NCBI GenBank assembly: GCA_003510825.1
Contig: DOKO01000092.1
Location: 1 to 25,889, forward strand
Length of the DNA stretch: 25,889 nt
Direction: 5' to 3'
Source: Stenotrophomonas sp.
GTDB taxonomy: Bacteria > Pseudomonadota > Gammaproteobacteria > Xanthomonadales > Xanthomonadaceae
Positions 16,440 through 23,817 of this stretch are shown here, piece by piece; within the stretch, counting starts at the first letter, position 1; each line of letters starts with the position of its first letter. Position numbers and translations under genes: made by a program. The notes below the pieces were generated by a model. It saw nothing but the letters and a program-made list of their open reading frames with translations, did not search any database and was not told the DNA's origin.

Positions 16440-18665
16440 ATGACCAAACAAATGGAAGACCGGGCTGCAAAGAACGACGAGATCGATCTGCGCGAAGTAC
16501 TCGGCGTATTGTTGGATCGCCGGTGGTTGATAATCTCGGTCGCGGTGGTCTTCTTCGCGGTTGGCTGTGCCTATGCATTGCTTTCGAAGCCTGTTTATCA
16601 GGCGGAAGCTATGATTCAGGTGGAGTCTAAGGTTCCCTCCATCCCGGGTCTGGCCGATCTTGCTTCGTTGGGAGGTGGAGGTAGCACCGCCGCAACTACA
16701 GAGGTCGCGCTCCTGACCTCTCGCACGGTGGTAGGGGCCGCTGTTGATGCCCTTCAGCTCGACACACAAGTTGAGCCATACCAGTTTCCATTGATCGGCG
16801 GGTTCATTTCACGTCGTTTCAAGCCAACTGAGGAGGCCCCTGTAGCCGATCCTTGGTTTGGATTTACTAGTTATGCCTGGGGTGGTGAAGCGCTCGAGGT
16901 CCATCGATTCGACGTTCCCGGATCTCAGATCGACCAGAAGTATATTCTTCAGGTCGAAAATGGAGCTGGTGAGTTTTCCCTTTACGGGCCTGAAGGTGAA
17001 AGGCTGCTGCGCGGCAAGGTGGGTGTGCCAGTTAGTCGCGGTGGGGTAGTCCTTGAAGTTTCAGGTCTCCAGGGCAATCCCGGTGTCCGATTCGAGCTGG
17101 TGAAGACGCGACGTCTCGATGTCGTAGCAAGCATTCAGGATGAGTTGCAGGCGGTCGAGCAAGGTAAAGATTCAGGGATCCTGGCAATTCGATATCAGGA
17201 CTCTGACGCCGCTCGTGCCGAAGCCCTGGTGCAAAGAGTCGCCGATGCCTATGTTCGCCAGAACGTGGATCGGAGCTCTGCGGAGGCAGCGTCTCAGCTC
17301 CAGTTCGTAAAGGATCAGCTGCCAACTATTCGCCGTCAGGTCGAGCAGGCCCAGGCCGCCATGAGCGCGTACCAGTCGCAGTCTCGCTCGGTGGATATCA
17401 CCATGCAGACGAAAGGGCTGCTGGAGCAGGAAGTCGCTGTGGAGGCGAGCATCCAGCAGTTGCGTTTGAAGCAGGCTGAGATGGATCGGAGCTTTACTCG
17501 CGAGCATCCAGCCTATCGCGCATTGCTCCGGCAGATCGGTGATCTGGAGGGCCGCAAGGGTGGATTCCAGAAGCAGGTGGGTGATCTGCCGGAAACCCAG
17601 CAGGAGTTGCTGCGCCTGACACGTGATCTGCAAGTAAGTAACGAGCTGTATACGGCGCTGTTGAATCAAGCTCAGCAGCTGGATGTAGCCCGCGCAGGTG
17701 CAGTTGGCAACGTGCGTATTGTCGACTCCGCAGTAGTTGATCTGGCAAATCCAGTTAAGCCGCGTAAGGCTTTGATTGTTATCGTCAGCACCCTGCTCGG
17801 GGCATTGCTCGCCGTCGCGTTTGTTTTCCTCCAGCGAATGCTCAACCCAGGCATCGAAGACCCGGCAGACATTGAAGCCTTGGGCTTGCCCGTGTACGCA
17901 GCCATCCCGCTCAGTGTGTCCAATACGCTGCCCAAGCTGCGCAAGGGCAAGCACGGTACGCGCGTCGTGGCCGACGGTCGCCAGCACCTGCTGGCGGTGA
18001 CCGCCCCGGCTGATCCGACCGTGGAAGCGCTGCGCAGTCTGCGTACGAGCCTGCACTTCGCCATGCTGGAAGCGAAGAACAACATCCTGACCATCTCGGG
18101 CCCGCGCCCGGGCGTGGGCAAGACCTTCGTCTCCACCAACCTGGCCGCGGTTATTGCGCAGGCTGGCCAGCGCGTGCTGGTCATCGACGCCGACATGCGC
18201 AAGGGCACGCTGCACAAGATCCTGGGTGTGTCGCACCAGAAGGGCCTGTCGGATGTGCTGGGCGGCAAGCTGAGCACCGAAGAAGTGATCCATCCGGTGT
18301 CCGGTCTGGAAAACATGCATTACATGGTGCGTGGTGATATTCCGCCGAACCCGGCCGAGCTGCTGATGCACCCGCGCTTCGCGCAGCTGCTGCAGGACAT
18401 GTCCGGCAAGTACGACCTGGTGATCGTCGATACGCCGCCGATCCTGGCCGTGACCGATCCGGCGCTCGTCGCCACCCACGCGGGCTCGAGTCTGCTGGTC
18501 ACGCGTTTCGGCGTGAACCAGGCCAAGGAAATCGAGCTGACGCTGCAGCGCTTCGAGCAGAACGGCGTGCAGATCAAGGGTGCGATCTTCAACGCGGTCG
18601 AGAAGCGTGCCACGGGCTATTACAGCTACGGCTATTACGAGTACAAGTCTGACGGCAAGGAATAA
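16440..18665 (+). CDS. wzc: Polysaccharide copolymerase and tyrosine autokinase (Wzc type)
   Basis: A 741-residue inner membrane protein that controls chain length and export by cycles of tyrosine autophosphorylation. Wzz domain at the N-terminus: DLREVLGVLLDRRWLI, then membrane helix one at about residues 27-46; a large periplasmic region with coiled-coil stretches at about 270-380; membrane helix two at about 444-466. The cytoplasmic BY-kinase has Walker A at 554-562 (GPRPGVGKT), Walker A' with Asp583 and Asp585 (VIDADMRKG) and Walker B at 659-664 (DLVIVD). The tail, residues 725-741, carries six tyrosines for phosphorylation. Start at 16440 is preferred over 16359, whose extra 27 residues look unlike the family, but its Shine-Dalgarno is weak. 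The codon use shifts to very GC-rich just after helix two. No Wzb phosphatase or Wza exporter is adjacent. Confidence 0.94.
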   Translation: MTKQMEDRAAKNDEIDLREVLGVLLDRRWLIISVAVVFFAVGCAYALLSKPVYQAEAMIQVESKVPSIPGLADLASLGGGGSTAATTEVALLTSRTVVGAAVDALQLDTQVEPYQFPLIGGFISRRFKPTEEAPVADPWFGFTSYAWGGEALEVHRFDVPGSQIDQKYILQVENGAGEFSLYGPEGERLLRGKVGVPVSRGGVVLEVSGLQGNPGVRFELVKTRRLDVVASIQDELQAVEQGKDSGILAIRYQDSDAARAEALVQRVADAYVRQNVDRSSAEAASQLQFVKDQLPTIRRQVEQAQAAMSAYQSQSRSVDITMQTKGLLEQEVAVEASIQQLRLKQAEMDRSFTREHPAYRALLRQIGDLEGRKGGFQKQVGDLPETQQELLRLTRDLQVSNELYTALLNQAQQLDVARAGAVGNVRIVDSAVVDLANPVKPRKALIVIVSTLLGALLAVAFVFLQRMLNPGIEDPADIEALGLPVYAAIPLSVSNTLPKLRKGKHGTRVVADGRQHLLAVTAPADPTVEALRSLRTSLHFAMLEAKNNILTISGPRPGVGKTFVSTNLAAVIAQAGQRVLVIDADMRKGTLHKILGVSHQKGLSDVLGGKLSTEEVIHPVSGLENMHYMVRGDIPPNPAELLMHPRFAQLLQDMSGKYDLVIVDTPPILAVTDPALVATHAGSSLLVTRFGVNQAKEIELTLQRFEQNGVQIKGAIFNAVEKRATGYYSYGYYEYKSDGKE

Positions 18666-18688
18666 ATTCCTGCTGTCGATGGCGTTTA

Positions 18689-18716
18689 GAGGGTCGGCAT
18701 GAAGATGCCGACCCTC
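18689..18716 (+). terminator. Strong hairpin between wzc and galE, possible terminator or REP-like palindrome
   Basis: A perfect 12-bp stem (18689-18700 with 18705-18716) with a GAAG loop begins 23 bases after the wzc stop. No T-run follows, so it may reduce rather than end transcription into galE, or be a degenerate REP-type element lacking the GTAG head. Confidence 0.55.
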
Positions 18717-18775
18717 CGTCCATTCCAAGGGAAGGAAGCTCCAGGCATTCTTCCCATCAGATCAGGGAAGATCCC

Positions 18776-19765
18776 ATGCATGACGTTCTCATTTGCGGCG
18801 GTGCAGGCTACATCGGCAGCCACATGGCCCAGTACTTGTCCGAGCAGGGACATCGGGTAACCGTATTCGACAATCTGTCTACCGGGCACCGTGGCGCAGT
18901 AGCTTGGGGAGAGCTGGTAGAGGGCGACCTGCTGGACGCTGCAGCCCTTCAGCGCCTGTTTGCTGGTCGGCGCTTCGATGCGGTCATGCACTTCGCTGCC
19001 CGGTCGCTGGTGGGTGAGTCGGTACGTGATCCTTACGCGTACTACACCAACAATGTCACCGGCACGGTGAATCTGTTGCAGGCAATGCGAAGCCACGATG
19101 TGGAGCGCATTGTCTTTTCCTCTACGGCGGCGATCTTTGGCGAGCCGTGCTCGGCGCTGATTGACGAAGACCACCCGAAGCAGCCCATCAACCCCTACGG
19201 GGCGAGCAAGCTGATGGCCGAGCGCATCTTGGCCGACGCTGCTGCAGCCTACGGTCTACGCTCGGTATGCCTGCGCTACTTCAATGCTGCCGGGGCGCTG
19301 CCCCAGCATGGCATCGGAGAGGCGCATGCCTGCGAGACTCACCTGATCCCCAATGTACTGCGCTCTGCCTTGGGGCAGGGTGGGCGGCTCAAGGTGTTTG
19401 GCAGCGACTACGAAACACCGGATGGAACCTGTGTGCGGGACTACGTGCACGTTCAGGACCTGGCCCAGGCCCATGCGTTGGCAATGGATTACATGGATGT
19501 ACAGCCAGGTGCCCATGCGTTCAATCTTGGCAACGGACAGGGTTTCTCTGTACTCGACGTGATCAAGACGGCTGAGGCTGTATCTGGTCTGCGGGTGCCC
19601 TACGACGCTGCTGAGCGACGGGCTGGTGATCCCGCGCGGCTGGTGGCTTCGAGTGAGCGCGCGCGCAGGGTGCTGGGGTGGCAGCCCGTATGGACAGAAT
19701 TGGCGCCCATCATTGAGAGCGCTTGGCGCTGGCACAACGCGCCAGCAGCATGGGGCAAGGTCTGA
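18776..19765 (+). CDS. galE: UDP-glucose 4-epimerase
   Basis: This enzyme interconverts UDP-glucose and UDP-galactose (and often the N-acetyl forms), supplying galactose for the polymer. The 329-residue protein has the NAD motif ICGGAGYIGSHMA, VFDNLSTGHRGA, MHFAARSLVGESV, FSSTAAIFGEP, and the catalytic Tyr and Lys in NPYGASKLMAE. CLRYFNAAGA and CVRDYVHVQDLAQAH are further GalE signatures. The ATG at 18776 follows AGGGAAG by about six bases. It lies after wzc across a hairpin, convergent with the broken ugd gene, which uses the same UDP-glucose pool. Length is typical. Confidence 0.95.
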   Translation: MHDVLICGGAGYIGSHMAQYLSEQGHRVTVFDNLSTGHRGAVAWGELVEGDLLDAAALQRLFAGRRFDAVMHFAARSLVGESVRDPYAYYTNNVTGTVNLLQAMRSHDVERIVFSSTAAIFGEPCSALIDEDHPKQPINPYGASKLMAERILADAAAAYGLRSVCLRYFNAAGALPQHGIGEAHACETHLIPNVLRSALGQGGRLKVFGSDYETPDGTCVRDYVHVQDLAQAHALAMDYMDVQPGAHAFNLGNGQGFSVLDVIKTAEAVSGLRVPYDAAERRAGDPARLVASSERARRVLGWQPVWTELAPIIESAWRWHNAPAAWGKV

Positions 19766-19926
19766 GTTCAACGTCGCAACCGCCGGCCTCGTGCGTGGAC
19801 GCGCATCAGGCCGTTCTATCGGGTGCTGGGCGCTAGCCGGCTACGTGCCTGCCCCAAATGAAGCGCCATTCCTGTATCGGTGCGCATCGAAAATGAATTC
19901 TTCGGCGGACCGTGATCAACTACTGA

Positions 19927-21101
19927 TCAGTCGCTTCCAAAAAGATCCCGGGTGTAGACCTTCTCTGAAACGTCCGAAATCTCCGGCGACAGCCGGTTGG
20001 CCAGGATCACGTCGCACTCTGCCTTGAAACGCTCCAGGTCATTGTTGACCCGGGAATTGTAGAAGTGCGGGACCTGCAGGACCGGCTCGTGAACGACCAC
20101 CTCGATGCCCTTGGCCTTGATGCGCTTCATCACGCCCTGGATGGCCGAGGCGCGGAAATTGTCCGAGCCGGATTTCATCACCAGGCGATAGATGCCAACA
20201 ACCTTGGGCGAACGCTTGATCACCTCATCGGCGATGAAATCCTTGCGGGTGCGGTTGGCTTCCACGATGGCGTGGATCAGGTTCTGTGGCACATCGCTGT
20301 AGTTGGCCAGCAACTGCTTCGTGTCCTTCGGCAGGCAGTAACCGCCATAGCCGAACGAAGGGTTGTTGTAGTGGCTGCCGATGCGCGGATCCAGGCTCAC
20401 GCCATCGATGATCTGGCGCGTGTCCAGCCCATGCGAGGCGGCATAGGTGTCCAGCTCGTTGAAGTAGGCAACGCGCATGGCGAGGTAGGTATTGGCGAAC
20501 AGCTTGATCGCCTCGGCCTCGGTGGAATCGGTGAACAGCGTCGGCACGCCCTTGCTCACCGCGCCTTCCTGCAGCAGCGCGGCAAACGTCTCTGCGCGCT
20601 CCGAACGTTCGCCCACGATGATGCGGCTGGGGTGCAGGTTGTCGTACAGCGCCTTGCCTTCGCGCAGGAACTCGGGCGAGAAAATGATGTTGCCGGTGCC
20701 GAAGCGTTCGCGAAGCTCGTCCGTGCAGCCCACCGGGATGGTGGACTTGATGATCATCACCGCGTCGGGATTGATGGCCACGACATCGCGGACAACCGAC
20801 TCCACAGACCCGGTATTGAAATAGTTGGTCTGCGGATCGTAATCCGTGGGCGTGGCGATGATCACGAACGTGGCGCCAGCGTAGGCGTCCTTCGGATCCA
20901 GCGTCGCCCGGAGATTCAGGGACCGCTGCGCCAGATACTCCTCGATCTCACGATCTCACGATCTTCGATCGGTGCCTTGCGGGAATTGAGCAGCTGGACG
21001 CGGCCCGCGTCAATGTCGAGCGCGACCACCTCATGGTTCTGCGCAAGCAGAACGGCGTTGGAGAGGCCCACATAACCGGTGCCGACGACGGCAATCTTCA
21101 C
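19927..21101 (-). pseudogene. ugd: UDP-glucose 6-dehydrogenase, frameshifted by an 8-bp tandem duplication
   Basis: The intact enzyme oxidises UDP-glucose to UDP-glucuronate, needed for acidic exopolysaccharides. Reading starts at GTG 21101 (AAGGAA Shine-Dalgarno) with MKIAVVGTGYVGLSNAVLLA, the Rossmann motif, and continues to KAPIEDREI. There an extra copy of an 8-base unit (two copies at 20944-20959) shifts the frame and translation stops at 20916-20918 after 61 residues. Removing one copy restores EEYLAQRSLNL and joins the frame that carries IIATPTDYDPQTNYF, STIPVGCTDELRERFG, FSPEFLREG and the catalytic Cys in GYGGYCLPKDTKQL, ending at 19927. The repaired length would be 388 residues, as in Escherichia coli. 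A 312-residue restart from ATG 20865 would lack the NAD-binding fold. Apart from the duplication, the gene looks undamaged, so the event is probably recent or reversible. Confidence 0.92.
20944..20959. repeat. 8-bp tandem duplication within ugd
   Basis: GATCTCAC occurs twice in direct succession (20944-20951 and 20952-20959), followed by a further GATC. The unit is not a multiple of three, so it throws ugd out of frame; loss of one copy restores it. Confidence 0.97.
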
Positions 21102-21243
21102 CTGAATTCCTTCTGCAGCCAGTGAAACGACGGGAAACTCAGCCCGGCCGGGCTGTCAGGGGCATGGGCGGCAATACTACTACACGGACCTGAAATGGCC
21201 GGGTCGCAGCGCTGCAACTCCAGCGCAGGAGTATCCTATCGCC

Positions 21244-22137
21244 ATGTCTGACACCCCCCTTTCCGCGCCGCATCCGGCGCCGACGCCGCGCTGGCGTCAC
21301 TACTGGTCCCTGATGCGCGCCGATCGCCCGATCGGCACCCTGCTGCTGCTGTGGCCCACCTGGTGGGCGCTGTGGCTGGCCACCGGCGGCCTGCCGCCGC
21401 TGTGGACGCTGTTCGTGTTCACCGCCGGCGTCTGGCTCACCCGCTCGGCGGGCTGCGTCATCAATGACTACGCCGACCGCTGGCTGGACCCGCACGTGGA
21501 GCGCACCAGGTCGCGCCCGCTGGCGACCGGCGCGATCAGTGGCCGTGCGGCGCTGGCGCTGTTCGCCGTGCTGATGCTGGTGGCCTTCGGTCTGGTGCTG
21601 ACCCTGAACTGGCTGACCATCGCCCTGAGCTTCATCGGCGTGTTCCTGGCCGCCAGCTACCCCTACCTGAAGCGCTACACCCACCTGCCGCAGGTCTACC
21701 TGGGCATGTCCTTCGGCTGGGGCATCCCGATGGCCTTCGCCGCCGTGCAGGGCGAGGTGCCGATGCTGGCCTGGCTGCTGTATGCGGGCAACATCCTGTG
21801 GTCCACCGCGTATGACACCTGGTACGCCATGGTCGACCGCGAGGACGACCTGAAGATGGGCTCGCATTCCACCGCCATCCTGTTCGGCGAGTTGGACCTG
21901 GTCATCCAGGGCGTGCTGTACGCGCTGTTCCTGGCCACGATGGCCCTGGTGGGCGTGCGCGGCGGGCTGGGCGGGTACTACCTGGCCGGCGTGGCCGTGG
22001 CCGCCGTGCTGGTGGTGTACGAATTCTGGATCTGCCGCAACCGCGAGCGCGGCCCGTGCTTCAAGGCCTTCCTGCACAACAACTGGGTGGGTGCCGCGCT
22101 CTTTGCGGGCATCGCGGTCGATCTGGCGCTGCGCTGA
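21244..22137 (+). CDS. ubiA: 4-hydroxybenzoate polyprenyltransferase
   Basis: A 297-residue inner membrane enzyme that joins 4-hydroxybenzoate to a polyprenyl diphosphate in ubiquinone synthesis. The first metal-diphosphate motif is NDYADRWLD at residues 74-82, and the second is DTWYAMVDREDD at 191-202 followed by KMGSHSTA, both diagnostic of UbiA. About eight or nine hydrophobic helices surround them. The ATG at 21244 follows CAGGAG by about a dozen bases; TATCCTATC just before the ATG might be a -10 box giving a very short leader, which is a guess. It is divergent from ugd across 142 bases, is GC-rich (43 of 60 bases at 21541-21600), and marks the return to host-like sequence. No ubiC or other ubi gene is adjacent. 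Confidence 0.96.
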   Translation: MSDTPLSAPHPAPTPRWRHYWSLMRADRPIGTLLLLWPTWWALWLATGGLPPLWTLFVFTAGVWLTRSAGCVINDYADRWLDPHVERTRSRPLATGAISGRAALALFAVLMLVAFGLVLTLNWLTIALSFIGVFLAASYPYLKRYTHLPQVYLGMSFGWGIPMAFAAVQGEVPMLAWLLYAGNILWSTAYDTWYAMVDREDDLKMGSHSTAILFGELDLVIQGVLYALFLATMALVGVRGGLGGYYLAGVAVAAVLVVYEFWICRNRERGPCFKAFLHNNWVGAALFAGIAVDLALR

Positions 22138-22150
22138 TCGACCGGGGGCG

Positions 22151-22184
22151 GATCCCTTTCCCATGGGGAAAGGGCTCTGACCCC
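22151..22184 (+). terminator. Palindrome with CTGACCCC arm after ubiA, possible terminator/REP-type element
   Basis: CCCTTTCCC (22154-22162) pairs with GGGAAAGGG (22166-22174), followed by CTCTGACCCC. The same right arm and core occur at 23781-23809, so this is one copy of a dispersed palindrome. It lies just past the ubiA stop codon. Confidence 0.6.
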
Positions 22185-22198
22185 ATCCCGCATTGCCG

Positions 22199-22265
22199 GT
22201 AGGGTCGCGCTTGCTCGACTGATCCAGGTGGCCAGGCCAGAGCAGTCGAGCAAGCTCGACTCTAC
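22199..22265. repeat. Inverted pair of GTAG palindromes (SMAG-like dimer)
   Basis: A 23-base unit with GTAG head (22199-22221) is repeated in inverted orientation at 22243-22265, ending CTAC, with 21 of 23 positions matching. Each unit is itself a hairpin with a GTCGAGC/GCTCGAC-type stem. This head-to-head arrangement is typical of dimeric REP/SMAG elements mobilised by RAYT transposases. Confidence 0.75.
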
Positions 22266-22335
22266 GACCAATAGGTGGCTGACAGCCCGCACCTCACCGC
22301 CCAGAATCGGTCCATCGAACCTGGGAGGGTAGGCG

Positions 22336-23766
22336 ATGGCCTCGTCAGCAACGGCAGCAGTACAGGACGGCTGGATGGCGCGCGCAGCGCTGCGCTCGGC
22401 CGCCTGGGCGGAAAAGTGGTTCCCCGACGCGTACGTGTTCGCGGTGCTGGGCGTGGTCATCGTCGCGGTTGCGGCGATGGGCTTCGGCTCGACCCCGCAG
22501 GCCACGGCCAGCGCCTTCGGCGACGGCTTCTGGAGCCTGATCCCCTTCACCATGCAGATGGCCTTCGTGGTCATCGGCGGCTATGCGCTGGCCACCGCGC
22601 CGGTGGTGGCGCGCTTCATCGATTTCCTCGCGCGGGTGCCGCGCACCGGCCGCGGCGCCGTGGTCTACGTCGGCCTGGTCAGCATGCTGGCCTCGCTGCT
22701 CAGCTGGGGCTTCTCGCTGGTGTTCGGCGGCCTGCTGGTGCGCGCGCTCGCCCGCCGCACCGAGCTGCGCATGGATTACCGCGCTGCCGGTGCCTCGGCC
22801 TATCTGGGCCTGGGCGCGGTGTGGGCGATGGGCCTGAGCTCTTCGGCCGCGCAGCTGCAGGCCAACCCGGCCAGCATGCCGCCCGGCCTGGTGGAAATCA
22901 CCGGCGTGCTGCCCTTCACCGAAACCATCTTCCTGTGGCAGTCGATCGCGCTGACCGCGGTGCTGATCCTGGTGTCGCTGCTGATTGCCTGGCTGACCGC
23001 GCCGGCTGCGGGCAGTGCACGCACCGCCGAGGATTTCCCCGGTGCCGCACAGGCCGAGCCCGAGCCGCTGCAGCAGCGCACGCGCCCGGGTGAATGGCTG
23101 GAATACAGCCCGCTGCTGACCGTGCTGCTCTCGCTGCTGGCCTTCGGCTGGCTGTTCAACGAGTTCGCCAACAAGCCGGTGGTCACCGCCATCGCCAACC
23201 TCAATACCTACAACTTCCTGTTCATCTCGCTGGGCCTGCTGCTGCACTGGCGCCCGCGCAGCTTCCTCAACGCGGTGGCCAAGGCGGTGCCCAGCACCAC
23301 CGGCGTGCTCATCCAGTTCCCGCTGTACGGCGGCATCGCGATGATCCTCACCCATGCCGCCGGCGGCGACGGGCAGACCCTGGCGCATCGCCTGTCCAGT
23401 CTGTTCGTGCACGTGGCCAGCACCGATACCTTCGCCCTGGTGATGGGCGTCTATTCGGCGGTGCTGGGCTTCTTCGTGCCGTCCGGTGGCGGCAAGTGGA
23501 TCATCGAAGCGCCGTATGTGATGCAGGCCGCGAACGAGCTGAAGGCACACCTGGGCTGGGCGGTGCAGGTCTACAACGCGGCCGAGGCGCTGCCGAACCT
23601 GATCAACCCGTTCTGGATGCTGCCGCTGCTGGGCGTGCTGGGCCTGAAGGCCCGCGACATCGTCGGCTTCACCTTCATCCAGCTGCTGGTGCACATCCCG
23701 CTGGTGCTGGGCCTGCTGTGGCTGCTGGGCATGACCCTGACCTATGTGCCGCCAGTGATGCCGTAA
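22336..23766 (+). CDS. atoE: Short-chain fatty acid transporter (AtoE family)
   Basis: A 476-residue inner membrane transporter of the AtoE/SCFA family, expected to import short fatty acids such as butyrate or acetoacetate. GGGAGGG ends seven bases before the ATG at 22336. It has about 12 hydrophobic segments, for example YVFAVLGVVIVAVAAMGFG, FTMQMAFVVIGGYALATAP and SLLSWGFSLVFGGLLVRALA. The family signature FFVPSGGGKWIIEAPYVM spans about residues 379-396 (Ser383-Gly-Gly-Gly-Lys387), and INPFWMLPLLGVLGLKARDI lies near the C-terminus. It converges with an acyl-CoA synthetase that could activate the imported acid. No ato degradation genes are adjacent. The family call is firm; the substrate is inferred. 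Confidence 0.92.
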   Translation: MASSATAAVQDGWMARAALRSAAWAEKWFPDAYVFAVLGVVIVAVAAMGFGSTPQATASAFGDGFWSLIPFTMQMAFVVIGGYALATAPVVARFIDFLARVPRTGRGAVVYVGLVSMLASLLSWGFSLVFGGLLVRALARRTELRMDYRAAGASAYLGLGAVWAMGLSSSAAQLQANPASMPPGLVEITGVLPFTETIFLWQSIALTAVLILVSLLIAWLTAPAAGSARTAEDFPGAAQAEPEPLQQRTRPGEWLEYSPLLTVLLSLLAFGWLFNEFANKPVVTAIANLNTYNFLFISLGLLLHWRPRSFLNAVAKAVPSTTGVLIQFPLYGGIAMILTHAAGGDGQTLAHRLSSLFVHVASTDTFALVMGVYSAVLGFFVPSGGGKWIIEAPYVMQAANELKAHLGWAVQVYNAAEALPNLINPFWMLPLLGVLGLKARDIVGFTFIQLLVHIPLVLGLLWLLGMTLTYVPPVMP

Positions 23767-23772
23767 CAGCGC

Positions 23773-23809
23773 GGGGTCAGATCCCTTCCGCAGGAAGGGC
23801 TCTGACCCC
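23773..23809. terminator. Bidirectional hairpin between convergent atoE and acyl-CoA synthetase genes
   Basis: A long palindrome: GGGGTCAG (23773-23780) with CTGACCCC (23802-23809), and an inner stem CCCTTCC (23783-23789) with GGAAGGG (23793-23799). It is seven bases after the atoE stop and nine before the end of the opposing gene. The related copy at 22151-22184 shows it is a dispersed element that may serve as a terminator. Confidence 0.7.
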
Positions 23810-23817
23810 AACGACCC

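Noticed and set aside
17172..18728. A 518-codon minus-strand frame opposite wzc
   Set aside because: Lacks any motif, runs through the hairpin after wzc, and is opposite a well-supported kinase.
20865..20867. Internal ATG as a genuine start for a shorter Ugd-like protein
   Set aside because: A protein starting here would lack the NAD-binding Rossmann fold, and repair of the 8-bp duplication gives the normal length.
20065..21075. A 336-codon plus-strand frame opposite ugd
   Set aside because: The minus strand clearly encodes Ugd on both sides of the frameshift; the plus frame is an antisense shadow.
6451..21101. Site-specific integrative element bounded by the tRNA-Arg gene
   Set aside because: I found no integrase gene and no repeated copy of the tRNA 3' end, so only a general island call is made.
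22345..23811. A 488-codon minus-strand frame opposite atoE
   Set aside because: Arg/His/Gln-rich text without domains, exactly opposite a convincing membrane transporter.
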